Shown here in pieces: positions 23,696 through 32,557 of a DNA stretch of 64,000 nt. Position numbers and translations under genes: made by a program. Origin of the DNA: a virus; the IMG/VR virus record IMGVR_UViG_3300048924_000100, positions 1 to 64,000 of that record. One strand, written 5' to 3'. How positions within the stretch are numbered: position 1 is the first letter of the stretch; each line of letters begins with the position of its first letter. The notes under the pieces were generated by a model. It ran no database searches. It saw only the letters and a list, made by a program, of their open reading frames with translations, and had not been told where the DNA came from.

Positions 23696-26600
23696 TTAAG
23701 GAACCACAGCACCAGGCGAACCGACCCACTCGACACCATCCCAGGTGAAGGTTAATTGTGTACGACTACCCGTCAGCGGAGGTGGACTACCACCGTGCCA
23801 GGCCAGAACAGTAGCGCCAGTTGCAGCGAAGGTGATCACACCAGCAGCACCGGTGATCTTGAACACCACCACCAACCCACGGGCACTAGCTCCTTTCGGA
23901 CCATCGGCCAGCGTAATGGTTTTGGCCGTTGCAGCGGAGTTATCCACTCTAACGAACTCAGCAGTAGCAGGGTCAACCGTTGCAGTTGCACTGATGTTGC
24001 TGATTGCCAAGTCATAACGATCGAACGATACCCAGGCAAGACCTTTACGAAGGTACTGCTTACCGTCGTTTGGTGCGTCGGTAAGCCGTGCGTTGATCTG
24101 ACCTTGCGCTTTACCGAACGCCGCGAGGATCGTGTCGGCTGCTGCAATAGCAGCGTTAGACCCAACGGCATACCCAGTCAGTGTATTCGTCCGAACCCGA
24201 GCTGCTGTAAAGTAAAGGTTAGTGGATCCTTCCACAACAGCGTCAGTAGTACCCGGAGAAGCCGTCAGTGCAACGTACACGCTACCGGTCCAGCGGAACT
24301 GACCGTTGGTTGCGAGGGAGATGTAAATCTTCCCTGTTTCACCAACTCCAGGGAAAGCCGCTTGGTTAGCAAACTCCAGCACGTCGTCGACATAACTCGG
24401 CAACTGACCAGCAGGAATCTTACCCGCTACCAGTGTCGCAACGGTGACGCCGAGATCCGCGGTAGCCACACCACCAAGGCTAGCCAGAGTAGGAGCAGCG
24501 TAGACGCTCCACGTATGGTCACCCTTACGCAGGTAGAGGTTGGAGTCCACCGGGGTATCAGCAAACCCAGGCACGAAGGCGTTGATCTGCGCCTGCACCT
24601 TACCGAACGCTGTGATCACCGTGTCAGTGCCCAAAACAGCACTGCTAGCGGCAAGGCTCAACCCGGTTAGAGGTGACGAACGAACACGAGCAGCCGAGAA
24701 GTAGAGATTGGTAGTACCCTCTACAACTGCATCCGATGTACCAGGCGAAGCTACCAGTGCGACGTAAACAGTACCCGACCAGCGATACTGAGTGTTGGTG
24801 TCCATGGCGATATAGATCTTGCCAGTTTCACCAGTGCCAGGGAACGCCGCTTGGTTAGCGAATTCCAAGACATCGTCTACGTAGCTAGGAAGCTGACCTG
24901 CTGGAACAACCCCACCAACAAGCGTTGCAACCGTAACGCCCAATGCCGAAGTCGGCACACCGCCCAGAGAGGCCAGCGTAGGAGCGTTATACGTTGCCCA
25001 GGAACCAATAGGCTGGCCATTGGCGCGCACACGCATGTACGGAGCACCGTCAGCCGGAGGTTCAGCGATCTGGGTCGGGAATACCAACTCAATCCACTCA
25101 CCCTCGTTGGTGGAAGAACCGGACTTCAGGGAACGGACGTACAGCTTGCCGTTAACCATGTTCGGTGCTTCGTCAACTGGCAGGACGATCCAGTCATTAC
25201 CCAGACGTACCGCTTTACCGAAGGACAGCAGAGGCGAGTTAACATCACCCGCTACCAGCCGACCCCAATACACCCAACCATCCACAGTCGAGTTGTAGTA
25301 GACCTTGAAGGTATCCGATACAGCCCAGTCACCAGGGTTACCAGTGAAGCCCAACGGCGGCGCATCAACGCCAGCAGGCAGCGTGATCCAGGACGAACCC
25401 TTATCACCCTTGTCGCCTTTCTTGCCGATACCGATTGGACCTGGGACACCTTGCACACCCTGAGGACCGCGAACCAGACCGATGTCGATCCACTTGCCGC
25501 CTTCAGCAGTAGTCCAGATAGCCAGGTTGTTACCAACCAGATAGCCATCACCCAGGTTACCCGTCGGATGAGCGGTAGCCAGGTCAGCCAGAGTGTTGTA
25601 TGCACCCAAGATCTGGATGGACGTACCTGGATCACCTTTCTCGCCGTCTTTACCAGTAGGACCCTCAGGACCGATGATATCGAATGGACCTTCCCACAGA
25701 CCGTCGACCATTACGTACAACAGCTTACTGCTTTCGATGAAGTAACCGTCACCGTCTACAGCGCCCTGATCAGGACGAGGCAGGTACTGAACAGCTGGAG
25801 TCGTACCACGTAGGTTTACACCGTGACCTTGAGCACCACGGTCGCCCTTAGCACCAACTGGACCGCCGTCATACCAGATGCCGCCATGCGCCAACTGAAT
25901 ATGGTTATTCAAGTCGATGTAGGCTTTACCGGAGTTGCTTGCGGCATCAGGGATGGTTTGATCACCAGGGGTCAGAACCTTGATGATGTCGATGGATGTA
26001 CCGTTGGCACCATCAGCACCCGGGAGACCGTCATTACCCTTGAACGAACCCAGCACAATCCAGTTACCGCCAACAAAGGCGTACAGGGTGTTGGTATCAC
26101 GAGCCGAGTAGACGTCCTGTTCAGCAGGCGTGGCAGGCAGTGCGGTGTAAGTAGCTACCGAGCCTTTAACGATGATGTTGGTACCGTTAGTACCGTTAGC
26201 CCCTTGCAGCGAAGCCAGGAACTCGTTGGCTTCACCGGTAAAGCCCGCGTCCAACCAAACTTGGTAAGCCGACTTGCCTTCGAAGCGACCGATGTCATGC
26301 CATGTGCCGTCATTGTAGACCCACAGGTGACCTGTATCAGCTGTCACGTAACCGTCTTGCTCAACTACACCTTGGATGTTCCCCAGGGAGTTTTGGTTGG
26401 TGACAGTACCCTTGACGTTCAGGTTCTGACCACGGTCGCCTTTAGGACCAGGAACAACCGACTTCAGTGATTCCAACCAGGCTTGCAGATCACCACCGAA
26501 ACCATCCGCAACAGCCAGCTCATAAGCCGACAGACCACCAGCGGAGCCGAGGTCAACGTACTGTGCTTGAGTGGTTACCCAAACGTACAGGTGACTACCA

Positions 26601-27943
26601 ACGTACCAGGCTTCAGTAGCAGTACCCGGAGTAGGCAGCGCACCAACAGTGGCCTTGGAACCCATAACTTCGAATGGAGCACGGGCAGGGCCTTCGTCAC
26701 CCTGAGGACCGGGTTCAACCGATACCAGCGACGCAACGAACTGTGCTTCAGTACCCGCGTTGCCCAGAGACAACCACGATTGATAAGCGGACTTACCAAC
26801 CAGGCCAGCCAGGAACTCGCTCTGAGAACCCGTGTGACCAGCATCCAGCCACACTTGATACGAAGACTTACCTTCCGGACCTTCCAGACCGATAGACACC
26901 CACACCGGATCAGGTATAGGGCTGCCTTCAGGCAGCGTGGTGCCGTTGAAGCCAGGAACCAGCAACCAGATGTCAAGACGCCAGATATAAGCATCACCTA
27001 CAGCCGAAGCATTAACGTCAGGCAGTGCGCGGTTGTCAGGCCAGGTACCCAGCAGGGTAATGCCACGAGGACCCAACAGCGAACCAGACCCGATCCATTC
27101 AGTCAGGTTCCATACCCACAACTGACCTTCACAGAAGTAGCCGGAGCCGTCTGGCAGGTTAGTCGTGTCGATGGCGTCGAGTTCAGTCAGGTTTTCCAGG
27201 GTACCCAGAATCTTAACCGTACTGGCTTCGCCTGGTGCACCTTTCAGGTAAGCGAGGAAGGCTGCCTGGTTACCGGTATGACCTTCGTCAAGCCAGACGT
27301 CATAGGCAGAGTCGCCTTTCATGGCACCGACGAATTCTGCTTCAGTGCCACTGTGGCCTTGATCCAGCCAAGACTGGTAAGCACTCTTGCCAACCAGTTT
27401 ACCCAGCCACTCAGCTTCAGTACCGGTTTCACCGAGATCTACAGCGGACTGGTATGCCGATTTACCCGCATCACCTTTAAGGCCGATGTTGACCCAACCA
27501 TCTGGCTGAGGGATCAACAACCACACGTCACCTTTCCAAGTGTACGCATCGCCTACTTTCTTAGAAGCAGGAGCTGGTAGCGGAGTTGCATCAGGCCACT
27601 TGCCCAGTACATTGATGCCGCGTGGACCCAGCAAGGAGCCGGAACCAATCCACTCGGCGAGGTTCCAAACCCAGAGTTGGCCTTCGGTGAAATACGCCGA
27701 ACCAACGTCGAGGTTGGTAGTATCGAGTGCATCCAGCTCGGCTTTGGTGTTCAGGTTACCGAGGACGTTAACGCCCCCAGCGATCAGTGCTTCGATCTGA
27801 GCCTTCAGGTAAGCGGTACGCGCCGCCAGCGCCACAGCTTGGAGGTTGGAGTTAGCGGATTCATCGCCGCCTACAACGTCTGTCCCCCGTGCCATAAGTG
27901 GGACGCTGGGAAACGCATCCGGTTTTTCAATGATATCAGTCAT
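23696..27943 (-). CDS. Large tail fibre with collagen-like repeats
   Basis: 1,415 residues. The N-terminus (NLQAVALAARTAYLKAQI) matches the base of many phage tail fibres. Residues about 90-850 alternate a beta module (for example GKWPDATPLP to VGDAYTWKGDVW) with at least seven copies of a 25-residue SAYxxWLDxGxxGxxxxFLxxLxG unit. Collagen-like Gly-x-y runs are interspersed (GPKGDRG, GPEGPTGKDGEKGDPG, GKKGDKGDKG). From about residue 985 two repeats of about 150 residues begin APTLASLGGV and end in an AFGK helix. The C-terminus looks like a small beta sandwich. It should form a trimeric fibre with a distal receptor-binding tip. Confidence 0.9.
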   Translation of the reverse strand: MTDIIEKPDAFPSVPLMARGTDVVGGDESANSNLQAVALAARTAYLKAQIEALIAGGVNVLGNLNTKAELDALDTTNLDVGSAYFTEGQLWVWNLAEWIGSGSLLGPRGINVLGKWPDATPLPAPASKKVGDAYTWKGDVWLLIPQPDGWVNIGLKGDAGKSAYQSAVDLGETGTEAEWLGKLVGKSAYQSWLDQGHSGTEAEFVGAMKGDSAYDVWLDEGHTGNQAAFLAYLKGAPGEASTVKILGTLENLTELDAIDTTNLPDGSGYFCEGQLWVWNLTEWIGSGSLLGPRGITLLGTWPDNRALPDVNASAVGDAYIWRLDIWLLVPGFNGTTLPEGSPIPDPVWVSIGLEGPEGKSSYQVWLDAGHTGSQSEFLAGLVGKSAYQSWLSLGNAGTEAQFVASLVSVEPGPQGDEGPARAPFEVMGSKATVGALPTPGTATEAWYVGSHLYVWVTTQAQYVDLGSAGGLSAYELAVADGFGGDLQAWLESLKSVVPGPKGDRGQNLNVKGTVTNQNSLGNIQGVVEQDGYVTADTGHLWVYNDGTWHDIGRFEGKSAYQVWLDAGFTGEANEFLASLQGANGTNGTNIIVKGSVATYTALPATPAEQDVYSARDTNTLYAFVGGNWIVLGSFKGNDGLPGADGANGTSIDIIKVLTPGDQTIPDAASNSGKAYIDLNNHIQLAHGGIWYDGGPVGAKGDRGAQGHGVNLRGTTPAVQYLPRPDQGAVDGDGYFIESSKLLYVMVDGLWEGPFDIIGPEGPTGKDGEKGDPGTSIQILGAYNTLADLATAHPTGNLGDGYLVGNNLAIWTTAEGGKWIDIGLVRGPQGVQGVPGPIGIGKKGDKGDKGSSWITLPAGVDAPPLGFTGNPGDWAVSDTFKVYYNSTVDGWVYWGRLVAGDVNSPLLSFGKAVRLGNDWIVLPVDEAPNMVNGKLYVRSLKSGSSTNEGEWIELVFPTQIAEPPADGAPYMRVRANGQPIGSWATYNAPTLASLGGVPTSALGVTVATLVGGVVPAGQLPSYVDDVLEFANQAAFPGTGETGKIYIAMDTNTQYRWSGTVYVALVASPGTSDAVVEGTTNLYFSAARVRSSPLTGLSLAASSAVLGTDTVITAFGKVQAQINAFVPGFADTPVDSNLYLRKGDHTWSVYAAPTLASLGGVATADLGVTVATLVAGKIPAGQLPSYVDDVLEFANQAAFPGVGETGKIYISLATNGQFRWTGSVYVALTASPGTTDAVVEGSTNLYFTAARVRTNTLTGYAVGSNAAIAAADTILAAFGKAQGQINARLTDAPNDGKQYLRKGLAWVSFDRYDLAISNISATATVDPATAEFVRVDNSAATAKTITLADGPKGASARGLVVVFKITGAAGVITFAATGATVLAWHGGSPPPLTGSRTQLTFTWDGVEWVGSPGAVVP

Positions 27944-27953
27944 GGCTCAACCT

Positions 27954-28532
27954 TTAATAAGTAATAGTGCCGTCGTATTTGTACGTACCGTCGTATTTAG
28001 GCGGACCGATTACGTTGGCCTCTACAACAGTCAACGTGCCCACAACGGTGTGTGAATCGATGGACACGGTAGTGACACCCGCATCAATGGTGATTTCTGC
28101 ATCGAGCAAGTCGTACAGACAGCTAGCCTTAACGAGAGCCTTTACAGCCGCCTTCGTCTTTTGGCCATTGCTTACTAACACTGCTCCAGTACTGCTACCG
28201 CTCCCTCCTGACAAGAGGTAAATGCCCTGCGTGCTCTTTGCTTTTAACTCAACCAGGTCGAGTGGATCAGGTTCGACGAGTGTTGCGACTTCATTGATAA
28301 CGTAGTCCGCAGGGGTGTAATGTTGATCGAACCCGATGAACTGGTCAGGAGCGTCTACATCCACCAAATAACTGGTGGTGCCGGCGTTTACCGACTTGCG
28401 GAAATTCGCAAAGAAAATGGTGCTAAGCGTCAGGGCTCCAAGCACGGTTACAAAGTCAGGTTCATCCTTATATCGATCCTGGTTATAAGCAATGAACCTG
28501 TCCAAAAACAGTTGTTCGTTTGGAAAGGCCAT
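27954..28532 (-). CDS. Hypothetical protein, paralogue of the protein at 12486
   Basis: 192 residues. The N-terminal LFLDRFIAYNQDRYKDEPDF matches the + strand paralogue at 12486, and both have a Thr/Val-rich second half. It ends with YDGTYKYDGTITY, a Tyr/Thr-rich tail. First gene of the - strand fibre block and 10 bases before the fibre gene, so a fibre chaperone or baseplate-linked protein is plausible by position, but nothing in the sequence proves it. Weak ribosome binding site (GCGGAAC). Confidence 0.7.
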   Translation of the reverse strand: MAFPNEQLFLDRFIAYNQDRYKDEPDFVTVLGALTLSTIFFANFRKSVNAGTTSYLVDVDAPDQFIGFDQHYTPADYVINEVATLVEPDPLDLVELKAKSTQGIYLLSGGSGSSTGAVLVSNGQKTKAAVKALVKASCLYDLLDAEITIDAGVTTVSIDSHTVVGTLTVVEANVIGPPKYDGTYKYDGTITY

Positions 28533-28620
28533 ATTAAGTTCCGCGGTGGCGTCAGGGGTGGTAGATCATAAAATTGATAAATAAAATAAGCAGTGAAAAT
28601 TAATTTATAATAAAACTCAG

Positions 28621-28644
28621 ACCTACATTATTTACTCGTAACCC
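28621..28644 (+). promoter_or_regulatory. Early-type phage promoter (TACATTAT)
   Basis: TACATTAT at 28624-28631 in the AT-rich gap between divergent units (28533-28674), 51 bases before the first + strand start. The downstream element is CTCGTAAC, a variant of the common form. Confidence 0.7.
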
Positions 28645-28674
28645 GCATTATTGTATTTGTATTGAGGGGGGTTT

Positions 28675-28785
28675 ATGCGTAAGAGACGCACCAACAAACT
28701 AGCAGTAGCTATTCTTTTGATTCAGATACTCGGACCTTTCGGTGCCATCGGGATAGCATACTTCCTGGCACCATTTATTAAATAA
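28675..28785 (+). CDS. Very small membrane protein, 36 residues
   Basis: MRKRRTNKLAV begins a frame that ends with TAA at 28783-28785. The ATG has a strong GAGGGGGG upstream and is the first start after an early-type promoter. Basic N-terminus, then one hydrophobic span (AILLIQILGPFGAIGIAYFL). Probably an inner-membrane peptide with cytoplasmic N-terminus. No family recognised. Confidence 0.6.
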   Translation: MRKRRTNKLAVAILLIQILGPFGAIGIAYFLAPFIK

Positions 28786-28806
28786 CAAATTGTTAAGGAT
28801 TTTGTA

Positions 28807-29763
28807 ATGAAAATTGTAAACCTACAGAAGTTTCTCAAGATGCCTGCTGGTACCCTGTTCGCGACTTATATTCCGCACAGCTATGAGTTCGGACCGCTGA
28901 CTATCAAAGACGACACTTGGAAAGAAGGGCCTAACAACTTCTTTTTCCAGGAGTTGTTAGAGGTCAGTAACGACGGTCGTGAAATGATCAAGATCCTGGA
29001 CGTGGCTGTCGGTGGCCTCACGTCGTTTAACCTCGACCTGAGTGAACCTGGTCGTATAGGGCCATGGGATGAGGATACACTGTTTGCGGTGTACGAACCT
29101 GCTGACGCTAAACAGTTGATCACCCGCTTGCTGAAAGCCTTTGGCGAAAGTGGGCTGATGGACCGAGCGCTAGTAGAAAAGATAGATCAGGTCATTACAC
29201 CTACTCGTTTGGAAGAAGCACCGTCGGTAGTAGGTATGGTTAACCCGAGCCACAAAGCCGCCTACGCAGCATTGGCCGGTTTGAACGTTGGTCCTTCTCC
29301 CGGTACTGAAGCACTGGTAGTTAGCGCCAACGCAGAAACTGCTAATCGTCGTTGTGTACACGTCATCCGCCCTGACAAGAACGGGGTTGAGGTCAACTAC
29401 GGTCGGTTGGCGGTAGGTCATGTGGAGGGCATTCCTTTTGTTGCTCAGGTAGAAAGCCTGATCACCATGGGTATCCCTTGCATCTACGTCGAGCGTATTC
29501 CGAAGTTCGTCCAAGACATTACGTTGGTTGTTAAGTGGATCGACAACGGAACTGAATGTGAAGCCACGTTCTACGCCTTGGAGAAGGAAGACCTCGCTCC
29601 ATTGGGCTTGGCTTTGTCCAAGAACGATTGTGCGGTAATGGCTACTTACATGGGTTGCTTCTTGCAGGTGTGGGCTAACGGTAAAGCTGCCAGTGAACGC
29701 AAGACGATCGACCACTTCGTTCACCGCATGTCACCAGAAGAAATCGAAGCTTCTAAGTTCTAG
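28807..29763 (+). CDS. Hypothetical protein, paralogue of the protein at 31203
   Basis: 318 residues. The C-terminal half (about 175-318) is related to the 141-residue protein at 31203: GVEVNYGRLAVGHVEGI against GFELNYGRQVVGELEGI, EKEDLAPLGLALSKND against SKDDLRPLAIAFSKLN, and both end in SPEEIEASKF or TPEQIEHSKF. The N-terminal half is a separate alpha/beta region absent from the shorter copy. No catalytic motif. AAGGAT precedes the ATG by a suitable distance. First sizeable gene of the + strand unit. Confidence 0.75.
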   Translation: MKIVNLQKFLKMPAGTLFATYIPHSYEFGPLTIKDDTWKEGPNNFFFQELLEVSNDGREMIKILDVAVGGLTSFNLDLSEPGRIGPWDEDTLFAVYEPADAKQLITRLLKAFGESGLMDRALVEKIDQVITPTRLEEAPSVVGMVNPSHKAAYAALAGLNVGPSPGTEALVVSANAETANRRCVHVIRPDKNGVEVNYGRLAVGHVEGIPFVAQVESLITMGIPCIYVERIPKFVQDITLVVKWIDNGTECEATFYALEKEDLAPLGLALSKNDCAVMATYMGCFLQVWANGKAASERKTIDHFVHRMSPEEIEASKF

Positions 29764-29774
29764 GGGGAACTACG

Positions 29775-30023
29775 ATGGGTGATGTCTTTCTAGGTATTGC
29801 CACCATCAACGGTGCAACTTTTATTGCTGATCAAGATTTGTTGATTGGTATGCGGTTGCACTTCCGCCCTTACAAGGGCCATCACGAATACAAGCGTTTC
29901 GAGAAACAGACGATCTATGCGTTAACTCGGGGTTGTGAGAAAGTGCTGGTGGCTTATTTCAAACACATTAATAGAGACGTGCGGGTGATGTTGGAATATA
30001 CGGCTCGCAAGAAAGTCTACTAG
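29775..30023 (+). CDS. Hypothetical small protein, 82 residues
   Basis: GGGGGAA ribosome binding site. N-terminus (MGDVFLGIATINGATFIAD) resembles that of the 156-residue protein at 6399, suggesting a shared small domain. Basic overall (KGHHEYKRFEK). No family recognised. Spaced 11 bases from the previous gene and 8 from the next. Confidence 0.7.
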   Translation: MGDVFLGIATINGATFIADQDLLIGMRLHFRPYKGHHEYKRFEKQTIYALTRGCEKVLVAYFKHINRDVRVMLEYTARKKVY

Positions 30024-30031
30024 GAGGTCAT

Positions 30032-30319
30032 GTGGCAGAAGTAGTTTCACTTAGTGACTTCCGCTTAAAGAAAGCAATGGCTTGTCTTTCAAAAACATAT
30101 TCCGACAGCCCTGATATCTTCAAGAAGTATGTGGAGACGATGGACACCTATTGGTTCCGTAAGGAGCTGATGTCGTTGGATGCACGGATTGAGCGGTTGG
30201 ATAAGCTTATCCAGGCTAGGTCGGGTTATATTGACTTTGCTCTATTGAAAGAGAAGCAAGAGGTTGTTCTGTACCGACACAACCTAATCCAGGACTACGA
30301 TAAAAGAAGAGGTCAGTAA
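30032..30319 (+). CDS. Hypothetical small protein, 95 residues
   Basis: Starts at a GTG with an excellent AGGAGG upstream; the overlapping ATG in another frame meets a stop at once. Helical, basic protein with the N-terminus MAEVVSLSDF, similar to MGEVVYIKDW at 30319 and MGQVVQM at 32284. No family recognised. Its stop shares bases with the next start (TAATG). Confidence 0.7.
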   Translation: MAEVVSLSDFRLKKAMACLSKTYSDSPDIFKKYVETMDTYWFRKELMSLDARIERLDKLIQARSGYIDFALLKEKQEVVLYRHNLIQDYDKRRGQ

Positions 30320-30612
30320 TGGGCGAAGTCGTATACATCAAAGACTGGAAGAGTAAGCGTTTCGACTATGTCGACGCAGCCAGTAACGACATGGTAAATG
30401 AAGTCAAGAATCTGATGTCCCGGGCGTATGTACTTAACAAGAACATGCCGCAACTCCCCACCGTAACTGCTCGTGAAAAGGCGGTTCTTGATGCGCTGGA
30501 CTACACCATGAAAGCGCATGCCCTTGCAAAGAAGCACGGTATCGCAATTACTAATCATCCTAACGGTACTTACTCCGTAGGTCTTTACACCAATCAACCA
30601 CAGGAGCAGTGA
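30319..30612 (+). CDS. Hypothetical small protein, 97 residues
   Basis: Begins on the last base of the upstream stop, with AGAGG before it. N-terminus MGEVVYIKDWKSKRF resembles the preceding gene's N-terminus. Helical middle, polar C-terminus (TNQPQEQ). No known motif. Part of a coupled run of small genes. Confidence 0.7.
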   Translation: MGEVVYIKDWKSKRFDYVDAASNDMVNEVKNLMSRAYVLNKNMPQLPTVTAREKAVLDALDYTMKAHALAKKHGIAITNHPNGTYSVGLYTNQPQEQ

Positions 30613-30614
30613 CG

Positions 30615-30875
30615 ATGGACGACTTCTTTAACGATATCGCTATGACCACGAACACCCTCGAACCAGAAGTCGCTGAGAAGGTCAACGAGGTTTTGCATGT
30701 ACGCGGTAATCTCGAGACCGCCTTCGTCGAAACTCTCATGTCGTTGGTCAACAGCAGCGCCGGGATTGAAATGCCCGAGGAACAACGTGCGCAGCTGGAC
30801 AGGGTGTTCGTGATGGCGCGTGACGACCTCGAGAAGTTGCGAGTGATGCTCTTTCAGAAAAAGGAAGGTGAGTAG
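30615..30875 (+). CDS. Hypothetical small protein, 86 residues
   Basis: ATG at 30615 is favoured by AGGAGC 7 bases upstream; a GTG at 30609 is too close. Acidic and mainly helical, probably a small coiled protein. No family recognised. Its stop overlaps the next start by one base. Confidence 0.7.
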   Translation: MDDFFNDIAMTTNTLEPEVAEKVNEVLHVRGNLETAFVETLMSLVNSSAGIEMPEEQRAQLDRVFVMARDDLEKLRVMLFQKKEGE

Positions 30876-31087
30876 TGGAAAACGATGAAGAAGTAAAACC
30901 TCCTATGATTTTCAAGGCCTCTTGCAGTTGGGAAGCATTCCTGCTGGCCATGATCTTCCTGGTAATGTGGGTCGTCGGGTGGGTACTCGCCAAAGGGTTC
31001 ATCAGCACGTTCTTCGCTGTGATCTTCTTCCCTTGGGGTTGGTACCTGATTGCTGAGAAAATCATGCTTGCCTACGGGTGGGTGTAA
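30875..31087 (+). CDS. Small membrane protein, two spans
   Basis: 70 residues, GTG start overlapping the preceding stop, with AAGGAAGG upstream. After a short acidic N-terminus come two hydrophobic helices (about residues 18-38, AFLLAMIFLVMWVVGWVLA, and 42-66, STFFAVIFFPWGWYLIA). Probably inner membrane. No family recognised. Ends just before a terminator. Confidence 0.7.
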   Translation: MENDEEVKPPMIFKASCSWEAFLLAMIFLVMWVVGWVLAKGFISTFFAVIFFPWGWYLIAEKIMLAYGWV

Positions 31088-31092
31088 GTACC

Positions 31093-31119
31093 CCTACCTC
31101 CCCTTTACGGGGAGGTAGG
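31093..31119 (+). terminator. Rho-independent terminator
   Basis: CCTACCTCCCC (31093-31103), loop TTTAC, GGGGAGGTAGG (31109-31119), then AATATTT. Confidence 0.8.
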
Positions 31120-31145
31120 AATATTTAAGATACATTTTCTTTGAG

Positions 31146-31169
31146 GCCTATATTACTAGTGTGATTAAG
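31146..31169 (+). promoter_or_regulatory. Early-type phage promoter (TATATTAC)
   Basis: Perfect TATATTAC at 31149-31156 followed by GTGATTAAG, 54 bases before the ATG at 31203. A GTG at 31161 lies within the element and is therefore unlikely to be a start. Confidence 0.8.
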
Positions 31170-31202
31170 ATCATTCGATCTTTCATACTCCGGAGTAATA
31201 CC

Positions 31203-31628
31203 ATGAGAAAGAGTTACGATCACATTCCAGTTCTGATCCGTAAATGTGAAGACGGTTTTGAGCTCAACTATGGCCGTCAGGTGGTAGGGGAGTTGGAGGG
31301 CATTAAGTTCTGTTCCGAAGCTTGGTACATGGACTTGTTGCAGCTCGAGTACACCGAGGTGGAGGAAGTACCAGCGTTCCTGCTGGACTTCGTTGTGGAT
31401 GTCGAGATCGGTCATGACCGTAAGGCCTTTCATCCTCTCTCGAAGGATGACCTGCGCCCTCTGGCCATTGCGTTCTCCAAGCTTAACGGTGGACGCTGGA
31501 CAGGTGTGCGTCACAAGGTCCGTTGGTTGGAGACCTACCGCAACGGTCACGTGGAGAATGCTCATCAGACTATTGATGAGTTCTACCTCGAGATGACTCC
31601 AGAGCAGATCGAACACTCCAAGTTCTGA
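31203..31628 (+). CDS. Hypothetical protein, paralogue of the protein at 28807
   Basis: 141 residues. The start at 31203 has a GGAG upstream; extending to the GTG at 31161 would run into the promoter. It corresponds to the C-terminal half of the 318-residue protein at 28807, with NYGRQVVGELEGI, SKDDLRPLAIAFSK and a C-terminal EHSKF. Alpha/beta, soluble, no catalytic motif seen. It has its own early-type promoter. Confidence 0.75.
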   Translation: MRKSYDHIPVLIRKCEDGFELNYGRQVVGELEGIKFCSEAWYMDLLQLEYTEVEEVPAFLLDFVVDVEIGHDRKAFHPLSKDDLRPLAIAFSKLNGGRWTGVRHKVRWLETYRNGHVENAHQTIDEFYLEMTPEQIEHSKF

Positions 31629-31674
31629 TCTGCTTTACCACTCCCCCAATTTCACTTTGTAAAAAGGTTCTATT

Positions 31675-32037
31675 ATGAGCACTGAATTTAACTCCCCAAG
31701 CCGTCGTCGTGTTGTAGCTACCATGCACCGTGCTAAGTCCAAAGACGTGATCATGGCTAGACACTATAGCTACTTCGACACGGCGCTTCCTCGGATGTTG
31801 CAGCTGGCGATTTCGTATTGCAATGAAGGCGACTTCATTGAGTTCGTCAGTACAGAGTTTGGGCACCAGTTGGGTGTCTTGCACATTCGTAAGGGTGGGC
31901 GTTTCGAGATTGAAATGAGTTCGCTGGTTAAGGCTAGCCCTAGCCTGCTGAAGCTCATGAACGAAGATGCCGGGTGGAGTAACAACCTGGTAAACGCAGC
32001 TTTAAAGAAAGCCGGCAGTACAAACGTCATTCATTAA
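31675..32037 (+). CDS. Hypothetical protein, 120 residues
   Basis: Soluble mixed protein with a basic N-terminus (SRRRVVATMHRAKSKD). No known motif. The ribosome binding site is weak (AAAGG about 10 bases upstream). It lies 46 bases after the previous gene and shares its transcript, since no terminator lies between. Confidence 0.65.
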   Translation: MSTEFNSPSRRRVVATMHRAKSKDVIMARHYSYFDTALPRMLQLAISYCNEGDFIEFVSTEFGHQLGVLHIRKGGRFEIEMSSLVKASPSLLKLMNEDAGWSNNLVNAALKKAGSTNVIH

Positions 32038-32048
32038 GGAGTAACACA

Positions 32049-32270
32049 ATGGAATTTGAATCCATGTTGGCACAGCTTAAGAAACTGGAACAAAAGTCTG
32101 ATGCGGCATGGGAGCAACTCCATGCGCTGTTTGCTCAGGCTCATAATGCATTTGATGATAACGAAGAATTCGATCGCATTCACGAGGAGATCGAAGTCAA
32201 GCAGGGTGAGATTGATGCGCTCGCCAAAGAAGAAGAGTCGATCCTGGCTCAAATGGAACAAGCCGCCTAA
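32049..32270 (+). CDS. Small coiled-coil protein, 73 residues
   Basis: AAGGAG ribosome binding site. Nearly the whole sequence is a heptad-like helix rich in Leu, Glu and Gln (ESMLAQLKKLEQKSDAAWEQ near the start). Predicted to form a coiled coil, perhaps a dimer. No family recognised. Confidence 0.65.
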   Translation: MEFESMLAQLKKLEQKSDAAWEQLHALFAQAHNAFDDNEEFDRIHEEIEVKQGEIDALAKEEESILAQMEQAA

Positions 32271-32283
32271 AAGGAGTAAGATC

Positions 32284-32550
32284 ATGGGACAAGTCGTTCA
32301 GATGTTCGCACCGAAGGCTACCACCTATGTCCGTAGCCAAAAAGCTATTGACCTGGATAATAAGCTTAAGCTCTATCATCGCATTGAGGGGCTGGAACAC
32401 GTGAAGAGCGTGTTTATTTCGCTGGTGCGGACTCTGGAAGATCCCCGGGATGCTTTCACCGCACGGCAGATGGCAGCAGAAACTCAACGTGACATCGATA
32501 AAGCCGTGGCAGAATTTACAGGTCTGTACGGTGCGCTCGATAACTGGTAA
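32284..32550 (+). CDS. Hypothetical small protein, 88 residues
   Basis: ATG at 32284 with AAAGGAG upstream. N-terminus MGQVVQMF is like those at 30032 and 30319. Helical, basic, with a C-terminal RDIDKAVAEFTGL helix. Last gene before a bidirectional terminator. No family recognised. Confidence 0.7.
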   Translation: MGQVVQMFAPKATTYVRSQKAIDLDNKLKLYHRIEGLEHVKSVFISLVRTLEDPRDAFTARQMAAETQRDIDKAVAEFTGLYGALDNW

Positions 32551-32557
32551 GCAGCTA

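Noticed and set aside
23756-27580. Several long + strand open frames opposite the tail fibre gene
   Set aside because: They lie antisense to a clear fibre gene with strong repeats, have no good ribosome binding sites, and encode Arg/Ser/Thr-rich low-quality protein; they are shadows of the repeats.
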